DNA of 64,000 bases, taken from Arcobacter sp. FWKO B (GTDB taxonomy: Bacteria > Campylobacterota > Campylobacteria > Campylobacterales > Arcobacteraceae). Of the stretch, positions 8,959 through 16,605 are shown one piece after another. The translations under genes were made by a program, and so were the position numbers. Below the pieces are notes generated by a model. It searched no databases and was not told the origin of the DNA. It was given only the letters and a program-made list of their open reading frames with translations. Position 1 is the first letter of the stretch; every line of letters starts with the position of its first letter. The DNA is taken from positions 496,001 through 560,000 of the forward strand of contig NZ_CP041403.1 of assembly GCF_014844135.1 (NCBI RefSeq). Direction: 5' to 3'.

Positions 8959-10110
8959 ATGGCAACTAGAGAAGTAATTTCAAGTGGTAATGAGTTATCT
9001 GCATTAGCAGCCGTTGATGCAGGATGTAGATTTTTTGGTGGATATCCGATTACTCCTTCAAGTGAAGTAATGCACGAAATATCTGATTTATTACCAGAAG
9101 TTGGTGGTGCATGTATCCAAATGGAAGATGAAATAGCTGGAATTGCAGCAACAATTGGTGCAGCAATGAGTGGTGTTAGAGCTATGACAGCAACTTCAGG
9201 TCCAGGGGTTTCACTAAAAGCTGAAAACTTAGGACTTGCACAAATGGCAGAAGTTCCTTTGGTTTTAGTAAATGTTATGAGAGGTGGTCCATCAACTGGT
9301 CTTCCAACAAGGGTATCTCAAGGTGATGTAAGACAAGCTAGAAACCCAAGTCACGGGGATTATAGATCTATTACACTATGTGCTGGTAACTTAGCTGAGT
9401 GTTATACTGAAGTGGTAAGAGCATTTAATCTTGCAGATAGATTTATGCAACCAGTTATCGTTTTGACTGATGAAACTTTAGGTCATATGCATGGTAAAGC
9501 TATGCTTCCAACAGCAGAAGAAGTAAAAGCTGGGATAGTACCAAGAAAAGTTTTCACTGGATCTCCTGAAGATTATAGACCATACGGTGTTGGTGCTGAT
9601 GAAGCTGCTGTTCTTAACCCAATGTTCCAAGGTTACAGATACCACTTCACAGGTCTTCACCATGATGGTAAAGGTTTTCCTACTGAAGAGATTGAAACAT
9701 GTAGAAAACTTATCCAAAGACTTGAAGATAAAGTTATGATGCATACAGATGAACTTGAGTACAATGAAGAGTTTATGCTTGATGATATGACTGGTGCTGA
9801 AGGTGAGGTATTAATCATCGCTTACGGTTCTGTATCACTTGCAGCAAAAGAAGCTATCAGACACTTAAGAGCACAAGGGATCAAAGCAGGACTATTTAGA
9901 CCTATTACTCTATGGCCAAGCCCAGCAAAAAGAATAAAACATTTTACAGATATGATCAAAAATGTTTTATGTGTTGAGCTAAACATTAGACAATATACTG
10001 AAGAAGTAGAAAGAGTTTCAAGTAGACTTGATATTCAAGGTTTATATAAAGTAAATGGTAGAGCAATTTCTCCATATGAGATAGTTGAAAAAGTGAAGGA
10101 GATATTCTAA
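8959..10110 (+). CDS. oorA: 2-oxoglutarate:acceptor oxidoreductase, alpha subunit
   Basis: This is a 383-residue alpha subunit with the pyrimidine-binding and transketolase C-terminal-like domains. The N-terminus has the signature GNELSALAAVDAGCRFFGGYPITPSSEV (read in pieces), then QMEDEIAGIAATIGAAMSG and TATSGPGVSLKAENLGLAQ, typical of 2-oxoacid:ferredoxin oxidoreductases. The C-terminal third (LIIAYGSVSLAAKEAI, FRPITLWPSP) matches domain II. It overlaps oorB by one base (TAATG), so translation is coupled. Together with oorB it forms the thiamine diphosphate active site. Confidence 0.96.
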   Translation: MATREVISSGNELSALAAVDAGCRFFGGYPITPSSEVMHEISDLLPEVGGACIQMEDEIAGIAATIGAAMSGVRAMTATSGPGVSLKAENLGLAQMAEVPLVLVNVMRGGPSTGLPTRVSQGDVRQARNPSHGDYRSITLCAGNLAECYTEVVRAFNLADRFMQPVIVLTDETLGHMHGKAMLPTAEEVKAGIVPRKVFTGSPEDYRPYGVGADEAAVLNPMFQGYRYHFTGLHHDGKGFPTEEIETCRKLIQRLEDKVMMHTDELEYNEEFMLDDMTGAEGEVLIIAYGSVSLAAKEAIRHLRAQGIKAGLFRPITLWPSPAKRIKHFTDMIKNVLCVELNIRQYTEEVERVSSRLDIQGLYKVNGRAISPYEIVEKVKEIF

Positions 10111-10967
10111 TGGCTTTCAATTACGATAAATATCTAAGATTAGAAAAGATGCCAACACTTTGGTGTTGGGGTTGTGGTGATGGTGTTATCCTAAAAGCTG
10201 TAATTAGAGCAATTGAAGCTTGTGGATGGAAACAAGATGATGTTTGTGTAGTATCTGGTATTGGATGTAGTGGAAGATTTTCTTCTTATGTTGATTTCAA
10301 TACAATTCACACAACACATGGTAGAACTGTTGCTTGGGCAACTGGTGTAAAACTAGCAAATCCAGACAAACATGTAATTTGTGTTGCAGGGGACGGTGAT
10401 GCTATGGCTATTGGTGGAAATCATACAATACATGCTTGTAGAAGAAATATTGATATAAACTTCATTATGATCAATAACTTCATCTATGGTCTTACTAATT
10501 CACAAACAAGTCCAACTACTCCTCAAGGTATGTGGACAGTTTCACAAAAAGCTGGTAATATTGACCCAACTTTTGATGCTTGTAATGTTGCAATAGCAAG
10601 TGGAGCTTCATTTGTAGCTAGAGAAACTATGCTAGATCCTAAAAAACTTGAAAGAGTTTTAGTAAAAGGTTTCCAACATAAAGGGTTTAGTTTCTTTGAT
10701 ATTATGAGTAACTGCCATATTAACCTTGGTAGAAAAAATAAAATGGATAGTGCAATGAAAAACTTAGAGTGGATTGACTCTATAACTGCACCATTATCAA
10801 AATGGGAAAAAATGTCTCCTGAAGAGCAAAAAAATGTATTCCCAACTGGTGTTTTAAAACATGATGAAAATGCTAAAGAATACTGTGAAATGTATGAAGA
10901 GATAAAAGCAGTACATCAAGGCAAAAGAAAAGTGATCACTCAAGATGACTTTGAGAAAAAGATATAA
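10110..10967 (+). CDS. oorB: 2-oxoglutarate:acceptor oxidoreductase, beta subunit
   Basis: This 285-residue subunit binds thiamine diphosphate. It carries LWCWGCGDGVILKA with the Cys pair typical of the beta subunit, the GIGCSG loop, HGRTVAWATGVKLANP and the ThDP-Mg motif GDGDAMAIGGNH with the downstream MINNFIYGLTNSQTSPTTP. With oorA it decarboxylates 2-oxoglutarate and forms succinyl-CoA; electrons leave through oorD. It lies eleven bases before oorC. Confidence 0.96.
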   Translation: MAFNYDKYLRLEKMPTLWCWGCGDGVILKAVIRAIEACGWKQDDVCVVSGIGCSGRFSSYVDFNTIHTTHGRTVAWATGVKLANPDKHVICVAGDGDAMAIGGNHTIHACRRNIDINFIMINNFIYGLTNSQTSPTTPQGMWTVSQKAGNIDPTFDACNVAIASGASFVARETMLDPKKLERVLVKGFQHKGFSFFDIMSNCHINLGRKNKMDSAMKNLEWIDSITAPLSKWEKMSPEEQKNVFPTGVLKHDENAKEYCEMYEEIKAVHQGKRKVITQDDFEKKI

Positions 10968-10978
10968 GGAGTAACACA

Positions 10979-11536
10979 ATGGCTAGAACATTAATGAGAT
11001 TTACAGGTGTTGGTGGACAGGGTGTACTTCTTGCTGGTGAGATTTTTGCAGCTGCAAAAATCAAAACTGGTGGTTATGGTTTAAAAACTGCAACTTATAC
11101 ATCTCAAGTTAGAGGTGGTCCAACAGTTGTTGATATTACACTTGATGATAATGAAATTTTTTATCCTTATGCAAATGATGGTGAGATAGATTTTATGCTT
11201 TCTGTTGCACAAAAAAGTTATGATTTATTCAAAAATGGTGTTTCAGAAGGTGGTACTATTATTATAGAGCCAAATCTTGTAAAACCAACAGAAGAAGATA
11301 GAAAAAAATGGAAAATCCATGAGATTCCTATTATTACTATAGCAAAAGAAGAAGTTGGAAATGTTATTACTCAATCAGTTATTGCTCTTGCAATTGCAAA
11401 CAAATTTATGAATGCAATTGACAAAGATACATTAAGAGAAGTAATGCTTTCTAAAGTTCCTGCTAAAGTTCATGCCGTAAACAACAAAGCTTATGACTTA
11501 GGTTATAAATACGCTGAAGAGGCTATGAATAAATAG
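10979..11536 (+). CDS. oorC: 2-oxoglutarate:acceptor oxidoreductase, gamma subunit
   Basis: This 185-residue gamma subunit starts with FTGVGGQGVLLAGEIFA, the diagnostic glycine-rich segment of this family, followed by TYTSQVRGGPTVVDI. It completes the OorDABC complex and is the last gene of the operon; an imperfect hairpin follows. Confidence 0.96.
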   Translation: MARTLMRFTGVGGQGVLLAGEIFAAAKIKTGGYGLKTATYTSQVRGGPTVVDITLDDNEIFYPYANDGEIDFMLSVAQKSYDLFKNGVSEGGTIIIEPNLVKPTEEDRKKWKIHEIPIITIAKEEVGNVITQSVIALAIANKFMNAIDKDTLREVMLSKVPAKVHAVNNKAYDLGYKYAEEAMNK

Positions 11537-11550
11537 CAATATTTGATGAT

Positions 11551-11608
11551 GGTGGTTAGATGGTAGAGACGGTGATTAGAAAATAATTTTTCTCTACCAA
11601 CTACCACC
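11551..11608 (+). terminator. probable terminator of oorDABC
   Basis: An imperfect stem (GGTGGTTAGATGGTAGAGA against TCTCTACCAACTACCACC) with a loop of about 21 bases lies 14 bases after oorC. The A/T-rich loop and lack of a clear 3' T-run leave some doubt. Confidence 0.5.
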
Positions 11609-11634
11609 TAACTTTCCCTTTACTCTATTTTTGA

Positions 11635-11640
11635 TATAAT
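11635..11640 (+). promoter_or_regulatory. candidate -10 element for the FTR-rhodanese gene
   Basis: TATAAT lies 31 bases before the ATG and is preceded by T-rich sequence (ctatttttga). The assignment rests on motif and position only. Confidence 0.45.
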
Positions 11641-11671
11641 ATCTCAATATATTATAATAGAGGTTTTTAAA

Positions 11672-12415
11672 ATGATCAGAATTGATACAACTTCCCCTGA
11701 ATTTCTCACTGAACTTGAAAATACAAAAAAATTTACTGATAAAGTATGTAACCAATTTGGTTTTGTTTACAATCCACAAAGTGAAGTAAATGAAGCTGTA
11801 ACTCTTGGACTTACACGAAATAAACTAATATATGACAAAAGATTTTGTCCATGTTTTATGGTAATCGGTGAGACTAAAGAAGAGCAAAAAAATGGTGATA
11901 ATAGAATATGTCCTTGTAAACCTGCTCTAACACATGAGATACCTGATGAAGGGAAATGTCACTGTGGAATATTTTGTACACCAGAGTATGCAAAAAACAA
12001 TGCAATAATGGAAGTAGCAGAAATAGCTGTTCATACACACTCAAGAGGACTTACAAAAAAAGAGTGCGAGTTATTACTAGAAAAAGAGTCTGTTGATGCT
12101 GATGAGCTTGAGGCACTTTTAGAAGCAAGAGAGCTTGGAATGGTGTATTTTAATCTAGTAGATGTAAGAGAGTGGATGGAGTGGAAATCAAGAAGAATTG
12201 AAGGTACTGATTATCTAGTACCAACTACAACATTTTATAACTCTATTTCACAACTAGAAAACCAAAAAGACAAAATCAATATTGTATATTGTTTTAGTGG
12301 AAGTAGAAGTGAATATTGTCAATATGTTATGAAAGATTTAGGATTTTCAAAAGTTATCAACTTTGATCATGGTATTATGACTTACAAAGGCAAAGTTGTT
12401 AGTGGTGAAGCTTAA
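11672..12415 (+). CDS. ferredoxin:thioredoxin reductase catalytic-like domain fused to rhodanese
   Basis: This 247-residue protein has two parts. Residues ~1-115 match the catalytic beta subunit of ferredoxin:thioredoxin reductase: RFCPCF, then ICPCKP, then CHCGIFC, the CPC/CPC/CHC arrangement that holds a 4Fe-4S cluster next to a redox disulfide. Residues ~150-245 form a rhodanese-like domain with VDVRE, the active-site Cys in IVYCFSGSRSEY, and GFSKVINFDHGI. A ferredoxin-driven disulfide or persulfide reduction is the natural inference, and the low-potential oor ferredoxin is encoded just upstream. No FTR variable subunit is seen. The fusion is reported as a finding. Confidence 0.85.
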   Translation: MIRIDTTSPEFLTELENTKKFTDKVCNQFGFVYNPQSEVNEAVTLGLTRNKLIYDKRFCPCFMVIGETKEEQKNGDNRICPCKPALTHEIPDEGKCHCGIFCTPEYAKNNAIMEVAEIAVHTHSRGLTKKECELLLEKESVDADELEALLEARELGMVYFNLVDVREWMEWKSRRIEGTDYLVPTTTFYNSISQLENQKDKINIVYCFSGSRSEYCQYVMKDLGFSKVINFDHGIMTYKGKVVSGEA

Positions 12416-12428
12416 AAGTTTTAATGTA

Positions 12429-12522
12429 GGAACGCCATATTTATATGGTGGTTCTTTAAAGGCAAGCCCAACATGTAGCGAAGTGAAATCCAGCAACGCA
12501 GTGAGTACACAAGTCTGGATTC
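12429..12522. repeat. dispersed intergenic repeat, copy 2
   Basis: It begins GGAACGCCATATTTATATGG, has GGCAAGCCCA 32 bases later, and ends in an AATCCAG/CTGGATT hairpin. Its start and CAAGCCCA block match the element at 5300-5362, so a dispersed repeat family is likely. It fills the spacer before the permease gene. Confidence 0.45.
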
Positions 12523-12539
12523 TGATAGGAGATGTATAG

Positions 12540-13499
12540 TTGCAAATACTATTAAAAAAAACTGGTTATATTATTTTAATGCTTTTACTAATAAGCATAA
12601 TATCTTTTAGTGTAGTTCAGTTTGCTCCTAATTCTTTTTTTGCTAGTGGTGAGTTAAATCCAAATATCACACCTGAAGCAATAGAAAACCTAAAAGCAAT
12701 ATATGGACTTGATAAGCCTCTATATATACAATTTTTATCATGGATTAGCTCTATTGTGGTACTTGATTTTGGTATAAGTTTTAGCAATGGAGAGAGTGTA
12801 AAAGAGACAATTTTAAGTAAGCTTCCAATAACTCTTATTATAAATATAATAAGCATGGTACTAATTTTTATAATCTCATTATATTTAGGAATAAAATCAG
12901 CTCTTAATAAAGGTGATTTGTTTGATAAATTTACAAAACAACTTTCACTTCTTAGCTTTTCTATGCCATCATTTTATTTAGCAATTTTATCAATACTTAT
13001 TTTTGGACTTTGGCTAGAACTAGTCCCAATTTCAGGGGTTAGTTCTGGCAAGTATGATAGTGGCTTTGCATACTATAGTGATATTGCATGGCATTTATTA
13101 CTTCCTATTACTATCATAGTTTTTGGTGGAATTGGGAGTTTAAGTTTATATATTAGATCTCTTACAATAGAGATATTAAAAAGTGATTATATCTTTTTTG
13201 CAAAATCAAGAGGAATAAAGGGATATAAACTTTTTAGATACTATATCTTACCAAACCTTTATCCGCCTGTTATAACACTTCTTGGGCTTTCACTTCCAGG
13301 AGTAATAGGTGGTAGTGTAATACTTGAGACTATCTTTTCTATTGATGGGATGGGATTATTGTTTTTTCAAAGTGCAATGAGTAGAGACTATCCTGTGATT
13401 ATGGGTATACTAATAATTGGTGCATTTTTGACGCTTCTTGGGAATATTTTAGCTGATTTAGTTTTAGCTAAATTAAATCCAAATTTCAAACGCTCTTAG
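12540..13499 (+). CDS. ABC transporter permease, DppB/OppB family
   Basis: This is a 319-residue inner-membrane permease of the peptide/nickel class. It has the N-terminal membrane segment, the ENLKAIYGLDKPLYIQFLSW motif typical of DppB-type subunits, about six membrane helices, and a cytoplasmic EAA-type loop (FAKSRGIKGYKLFRYYILPN) followed by PGVIGGSVILETIFSIDG. The start is TTG with aggag about seven bases upstream. No second permease, ATPase or binding protein is adjacent. A lone Dpp-like ATPase is encoded at 58525-59217 and may be its partner. The 3' end overlaps the convergent pilU gene by 14 bases. Confidence 0.85.
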   Translation: MQILLKKTGYIILMLLLISIISFSVVQFAPNSFFASGELNPNITPEAIENLKAIYGLDKPLYIQFLSWISSIVVLDFGISFSNGESVKETILSKLPITLIINIISMVLIFIISLYLGIKSALNKGDLFDKFTKQLSLLSFSMPSFYLAILSILIFGLWLELVPISGVSSGKYDSGFAYYSDIAWHLLLPITIIVFGGIGSLSLYIRSLTIEILKSDYIFFAKSRGIKGYKLFRYYILPNLYPPVITLLGLSLPGVIGGSVILETIFSIDGMGLLFFQSAMSRDYPVIMGILIIGAFLTLLGNILADLVLAKLNPNFKRS

Positions 13500-14625
13500 T
13501 TTTTATATCACAACTCATATCTTCCAAAGGAGAGTTACTAGCTTTTTTTGAGCTATTGACTCCTTTGAATTTAAGAGATATTTCATCTGGATTTGTTGCA
13601 TATTTAAGGGCTTCCTCTTTAGTTATAATACCATCAAAATATGCTTCTAATAAACCTTGATCAAAAGTTTGAGTATTGTATATATCAAATCCTTCCTCTA
13701 ATGCATCTTTTATCTCGTTATCACGATTTTCCCTAATAAGAGATACTATTCTTGGTGATCTTGTTAAGATTTCAAAAATAGCATACCTAGTGCCATCAAT
13801 TTTTTTTACAAGTCGTTGTGAAATAATTCCTTGGATTACATCGCTTAGTGTAATACGGATTCTATTTTGTTCTTCTGATGGAAATACCCCTATTATTCTA
13901 TTTATAGTCTCTTTTGCATCAATAGTATGTAAAGTTGCAAATACAAGATGTCCAGTTTGAGCTGCTTGAAGAGCTATTTCTATGGTTTCAAGATCTCTCA
14001 TCTCACCAACAAGTATAATATCAGGATCTTCTCTTAAACTTGCTCTTAAAGCCATACTAAATGACTGTGTATGTTCACCAACTGCCCTTTGATTTATAAT
14101 AGATTTTTTATCTTTATGAATAAATTCTATTGGGTCTTCTATGGTTATAATATGTTTTTGTTGGGTTTCATTTATCTCATTTATCAAAGCACTAAGTGTT
14201 GTTGATTTTCCACTACCTGTAACACCTGTTACTAGTACAAGCCCACGATTTATAGTAGTAAAATGATTAACTTTATGGCTTAAGCCAAGCTCTTTTATAG
14301 AAAATATATCTCCCCTTAAACTTCTAAAAACTATACTTATACCATCATTTTGGAAAAAACAATTCACCCTAAATCTATATTTTTCATCAAGAGCAAAACT
14401 AGTATCTATTTCTTTTTTTTCTAAAAACTCGTCATATTTATCTTTTAGTAGTATTTTTGAATATTCTATACACTCTTGAGGAGTAATTATCTCATTATCA
14501 AGCTTTATAATATCACCTTGAACTCTTATATAAATTGCTCTTTTTGCTTTGATATGTAAATCACTGCCACCACTTTGGATTAGTTTTTCAAGCTTCTCTT
14601 TAAGAAGTAGAGTAAAATCTTTCAT
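13486..14625 (-). CDS. pilU: type IV pilus retraction ATPase, PilU-like
   Basis: This is a 379-residue PilT/PilU family hexameric ATPase that disassembles pili at the inner membrane. It has the N-terminal PAS-like SDLHIKA segment, Walker A in VTGVTGSGKSTTL, Asp box residues (TIEDPIEF), Walker B in DIILVGEMRDLETI and the AQTGHLVFATLHT motif. It follows pilT by two bases and is the second gene of the pair, which by order and divergent C-terminus suggests PilU. Both proteins end with a similar motif (ALKYATNPDEIS here, ALKVANNPEEIS in pilT). The tail beyond it (KGVNSSKKASN) is unique to this copy. Confidence 0.88.
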   Translation of the reverse strand: MKDFTLLLKEKLEKLIQSGGSDLHIKAKRAIYIRVQGDIIKLDNEIITPQECIEYSKILLKDKYDEFLEKKEIDTSFALDEKYRFRVNCFFQNDGISIVFRSLRGDIFSIKELGLSHKVNHFTTINRGLVLVTGVTGSGKSTTLSALINEINETQQKHIITIEDPIEFIHKDKKSIINQRAVGEHTQSFSMALRASLREDPDIILVGEMRDLETIEIALQAAQTGHLVFATLHTIDAKETINRIIGVFPSEEQNRIRITLSDVIQGIISQRLVKKIDGTRYAIFEILTRSPRIVSLIRENRDNEIKDALEEGFDIYNTQTFDQGLLEAYFDGIITKEEALKYATNPDEISLKFKGVNSSKKASNSPLEDMSCDIKTKSV

Positions 14626-14627
14626 TT

Positions 14628-15692
14628 TTAATAACTGCTATTTTTAGAGATTTCTTCTGGGTTATTTGCAACTTTTAAGGCATCATCTTTAGTTATTAAA
14701 TTTTTGCTTATTAAATCAAGTAAGACCTGAGATTGGGTCTGCATAGATGTTTGGCTTTGATTTAGTTGCATTTGTGAATAAATCTGATGAATTTTATCTT
14801 CTCTTATAAGATTTGCTATTGCGTGATTGTTTATTAAAATCTCTTGTACCCCTACTCTACCACCACCTACTTTTGGGAGTAATGATTGCGAAACAACAGC
14901 AAGCAAACTCATAGAAAGCTGAGTTCTAATAAGAGCTTGTTCATCTGATGGAAATACATTTATTATTCTATTTATTGTTTGTACAGCTGAGCTTGTATGT
15001 AAAGTTGCAAATACCAAATGTCCAGTTTCTGTTGCTGTGATAGCTAATCTTATTGTTTCTAAATCTCTCATTTCACCTATTAAGATGATATCTGGATCTT
15101 CTCTTAGACTTGATCTTAAAGCTTTAGAAAAGCTTTTTGTATCCTCACCAACGCCTCTTTGAGATACCAAAGATTTTTTATGCTCATGTACAAACTCTAT
15201 TGGATCTTCAATAGTAAGTATATGTTTTTGTGTAGTTTCATTTAGCTTATCTATCATTGCAGCTAATGTGGTTGATTTTCCACTGCCTGTTGGACCAGTG
15301 ACAAGTATCAATCCTTTATCTTTAGTAATAAGTTCACCAAGAATATTTGGTAAATTTAGTTCATCCATTGTAGGTATTTTTTGAGGGATGATTCTAAAAG
15401 AAGCTGCGTTATTACCTTTTTCAAAATAATAATTTGCTCTAAACCTACCTATACCATCTATAAAAAAAGAAAAATCTAGCTCTTTTTCTTCTTCTAATGT
15501 TTTCTTTTGTTTGTCATTTAATACACTATAACACAACTGTTTTATATCACTATCACATAGTTTTTCTACATCAAGAGGTATCAACTTTCCATCTACTCTA
15601 ATTTGAGGTTCACTAAGAGCAACAAGATGTAAATCTGATGCTTTATATGTAGTTATTGTTTTTAAAAGTTGTTCAAGTGTTATAGTACCCAT
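14628..15692 (-). CDS. pilT: type IV pilus retraction ATPase PilT
   Basis: This is a 354-residue PilT that powers twitching and pilus retraction. It starts with the KASDLHLVA module; Walker A is VTGPTGSGKSTTL, followed by TIEDPIEFVH, Walker B IILIGEMRDLETI and ATETGHLVFATLHT. The region before the C-terminus contains a Gln/Ser-rich linker (QLNQSQTSMQTQSQ). It sits next to an MSHA-type pilus locus, so that pilus is predicted to be retractable. It is divergent from the prepilin gene at 15899. Confidence 0.93.
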   Translation of the reverse strand: MGTITLEQLLKTITTYKASDLHLVALSEPQIRVDGKLIPLDVEKLCDSDIKQLCYSVLNDKQKKTLEEEKELDFSFFIDGIGRFRANYYFEKGNNAASFRIIPQKIPTMDELNLPNILGELITKDKGLILVTGPTGSGKSTTLAAMIDKLNETTQKHILTIEDPIEFVHEHKKSLVSQRGVGEDTKSFSKALRSSLREDPDIILIGEMRDLETIRLAITATETGHLVFATLHTSSAVQTINRIINVFPSDEQALIRTQLSMSLLAVVSQSLLPKVGGGRVGVQEILINNHAIANLIREDKIHQIYSQMQLNQSQTSMQTQSQVLLDLISKNLITKDDALKVANNPEEISKNSSY

Positions 15693-15858
15693 AAAAGCCC
15701 CCTATTCATTATCTAACAATATACACTATATATGATAAATTTACAATTAATAATAAAAAAAACAAAAAAATAAGAAAGCTATATAAAAATTTAGTTACAT
15801 ATCTGTATATAGGCACTTTCATAAGAAAATTTTTATCTAATACTAAGGGAACTCCTAA

Positions 15859-15864
15859 TATAAT
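15859..15864 (+). promoter_or_regulatory. candidate -10 element for the pilus operon
   Basis: TATAAT lies 35 bases before the prepilin start in the pilT-prepilin divergent spacer. The assignment rests on motif and position only. Confidence 0.4.
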
Positions 15865-15898
15865 GATAATAATATATAACTGTAAGGAGAGTAGTAAA

Positions 15899-16555
15899 AT
15901 GAAAAAAGGTTTTACTCTAATAGAAATTGCAATAGTTCTTGTTATCATAGGGATTATTACTGGTGCGGTGCTTAAAGGTCAAGCACTTATAGATAATGCA
16001 AAAGCAAAGAGATTTCAAAGTGATGTAAGAGGTTATGAAGCTCTTGGGTGGACTTACTATGATAGAAAAGCAAACTTTCCAGGGGATTGTAATAAAGATG
16101 GTGTGATTGATTATGTTTTAGCTACTACTAAAGGTACATTTTTAGATGAAGCTACAGTTGCAAATGATTGTGAAACACTAAATGAAACTACACCTACAGC
16201 TGGTGGGGTAGATACATTTTTTTCAGATTTAAGAAAAACACAAATTGTATCACCTTCACAAACAAATGTTTCACTTGCAACTCACCAATATAGTGACACT
16301 TTAAATTTTGGACATGTTACAATTGGTGCAAGCCCAGTTAAGTATAATGCTGTTATTGCTTATGGAGTACCTGCTTGGGTAGCAAAAATGAAAGATACAT
16401 CGATAGACGGTTCTGAAGTTAGTAATGAAGGAAGAGTAAGAAGAGTAGCAACAATAACTGATGGTGTTGTAACATTTGAAACTGATTGGGTAAAAAGTGG
16501 TGAAACAGACAATACAAATATAAATGTAATTTATTTCTTCGATAAACAACCATAG
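15899..16555 (+). CDS. type IV prepilin (MSHA-like), probable major pilin
   Basis: This is a 218-residue prepilin. The leader MKKG is followed by FTLIEIAIVLVIIGIITGAVLKGQ (read in pieces): cleavage after Gly, Phe at +1 and Glu at +5, then a hydrophobic helix. I chose the ATG at 15899 rather than an upstream in-frame ATG at 15863 because it has aaggag upstream and gives a normal short leader. The globular part has two Cys (GDCNKDG and NDCETLN), which may form a disulfide loop. As first gene of the cluster, followed by a hairpin, it is the best candidate for the abundant subunit. The C-terminus ends VIYFFDKQP. Confidence 0.88.
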   Translation: MKKGFTLIEIAIVLVIIGIITGAVLKGQALIDNAKAKRFQSDVRGYEALGWTYYDRKANFPGDCNKDGVIDYVLATTKGTFLDEATVANDCETLNETTPTAGGVDTFFSDLRKTQIVSPSQTNVSLATHQYSDTLNFGHVTIGASPVKYNAVIAYGVPAWVAKMKDTSIDGSEVSNEGRVRRVATITDGVVTFETDWVKSGETDNTNINVIYFFDKQP

Positions 16556-16560
16556 TATGT

Positions 16561-16584
16561 TATAGTAGGATTTCTCCTACTATA
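16561..16584 (+). terminator. hairpin after the prepilin gene
   Basis: A perfect 10-bp stem (TATAGTAGGA/TCCTACTATA) with a TTTC loop lies six bases past the prepilin stop. There is no T-run, so it may be a leaky terminator or a 3' stabiliser that keeps the pilin message more abundant than the downstream genes. Confidence 0.5.
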
Positions 16585-16605
16585 ATATCAATTTGAAAGG
16601 ATTTG

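Noticed and set aside
15709-15948. 79-codon minus-strand ORF in the pilT-prepilin spacer
   Set aside because: It overlaps the prepilin start and promoter on the other strand, is low complexity and hydrophobic, and has no clear ribosome binding site.
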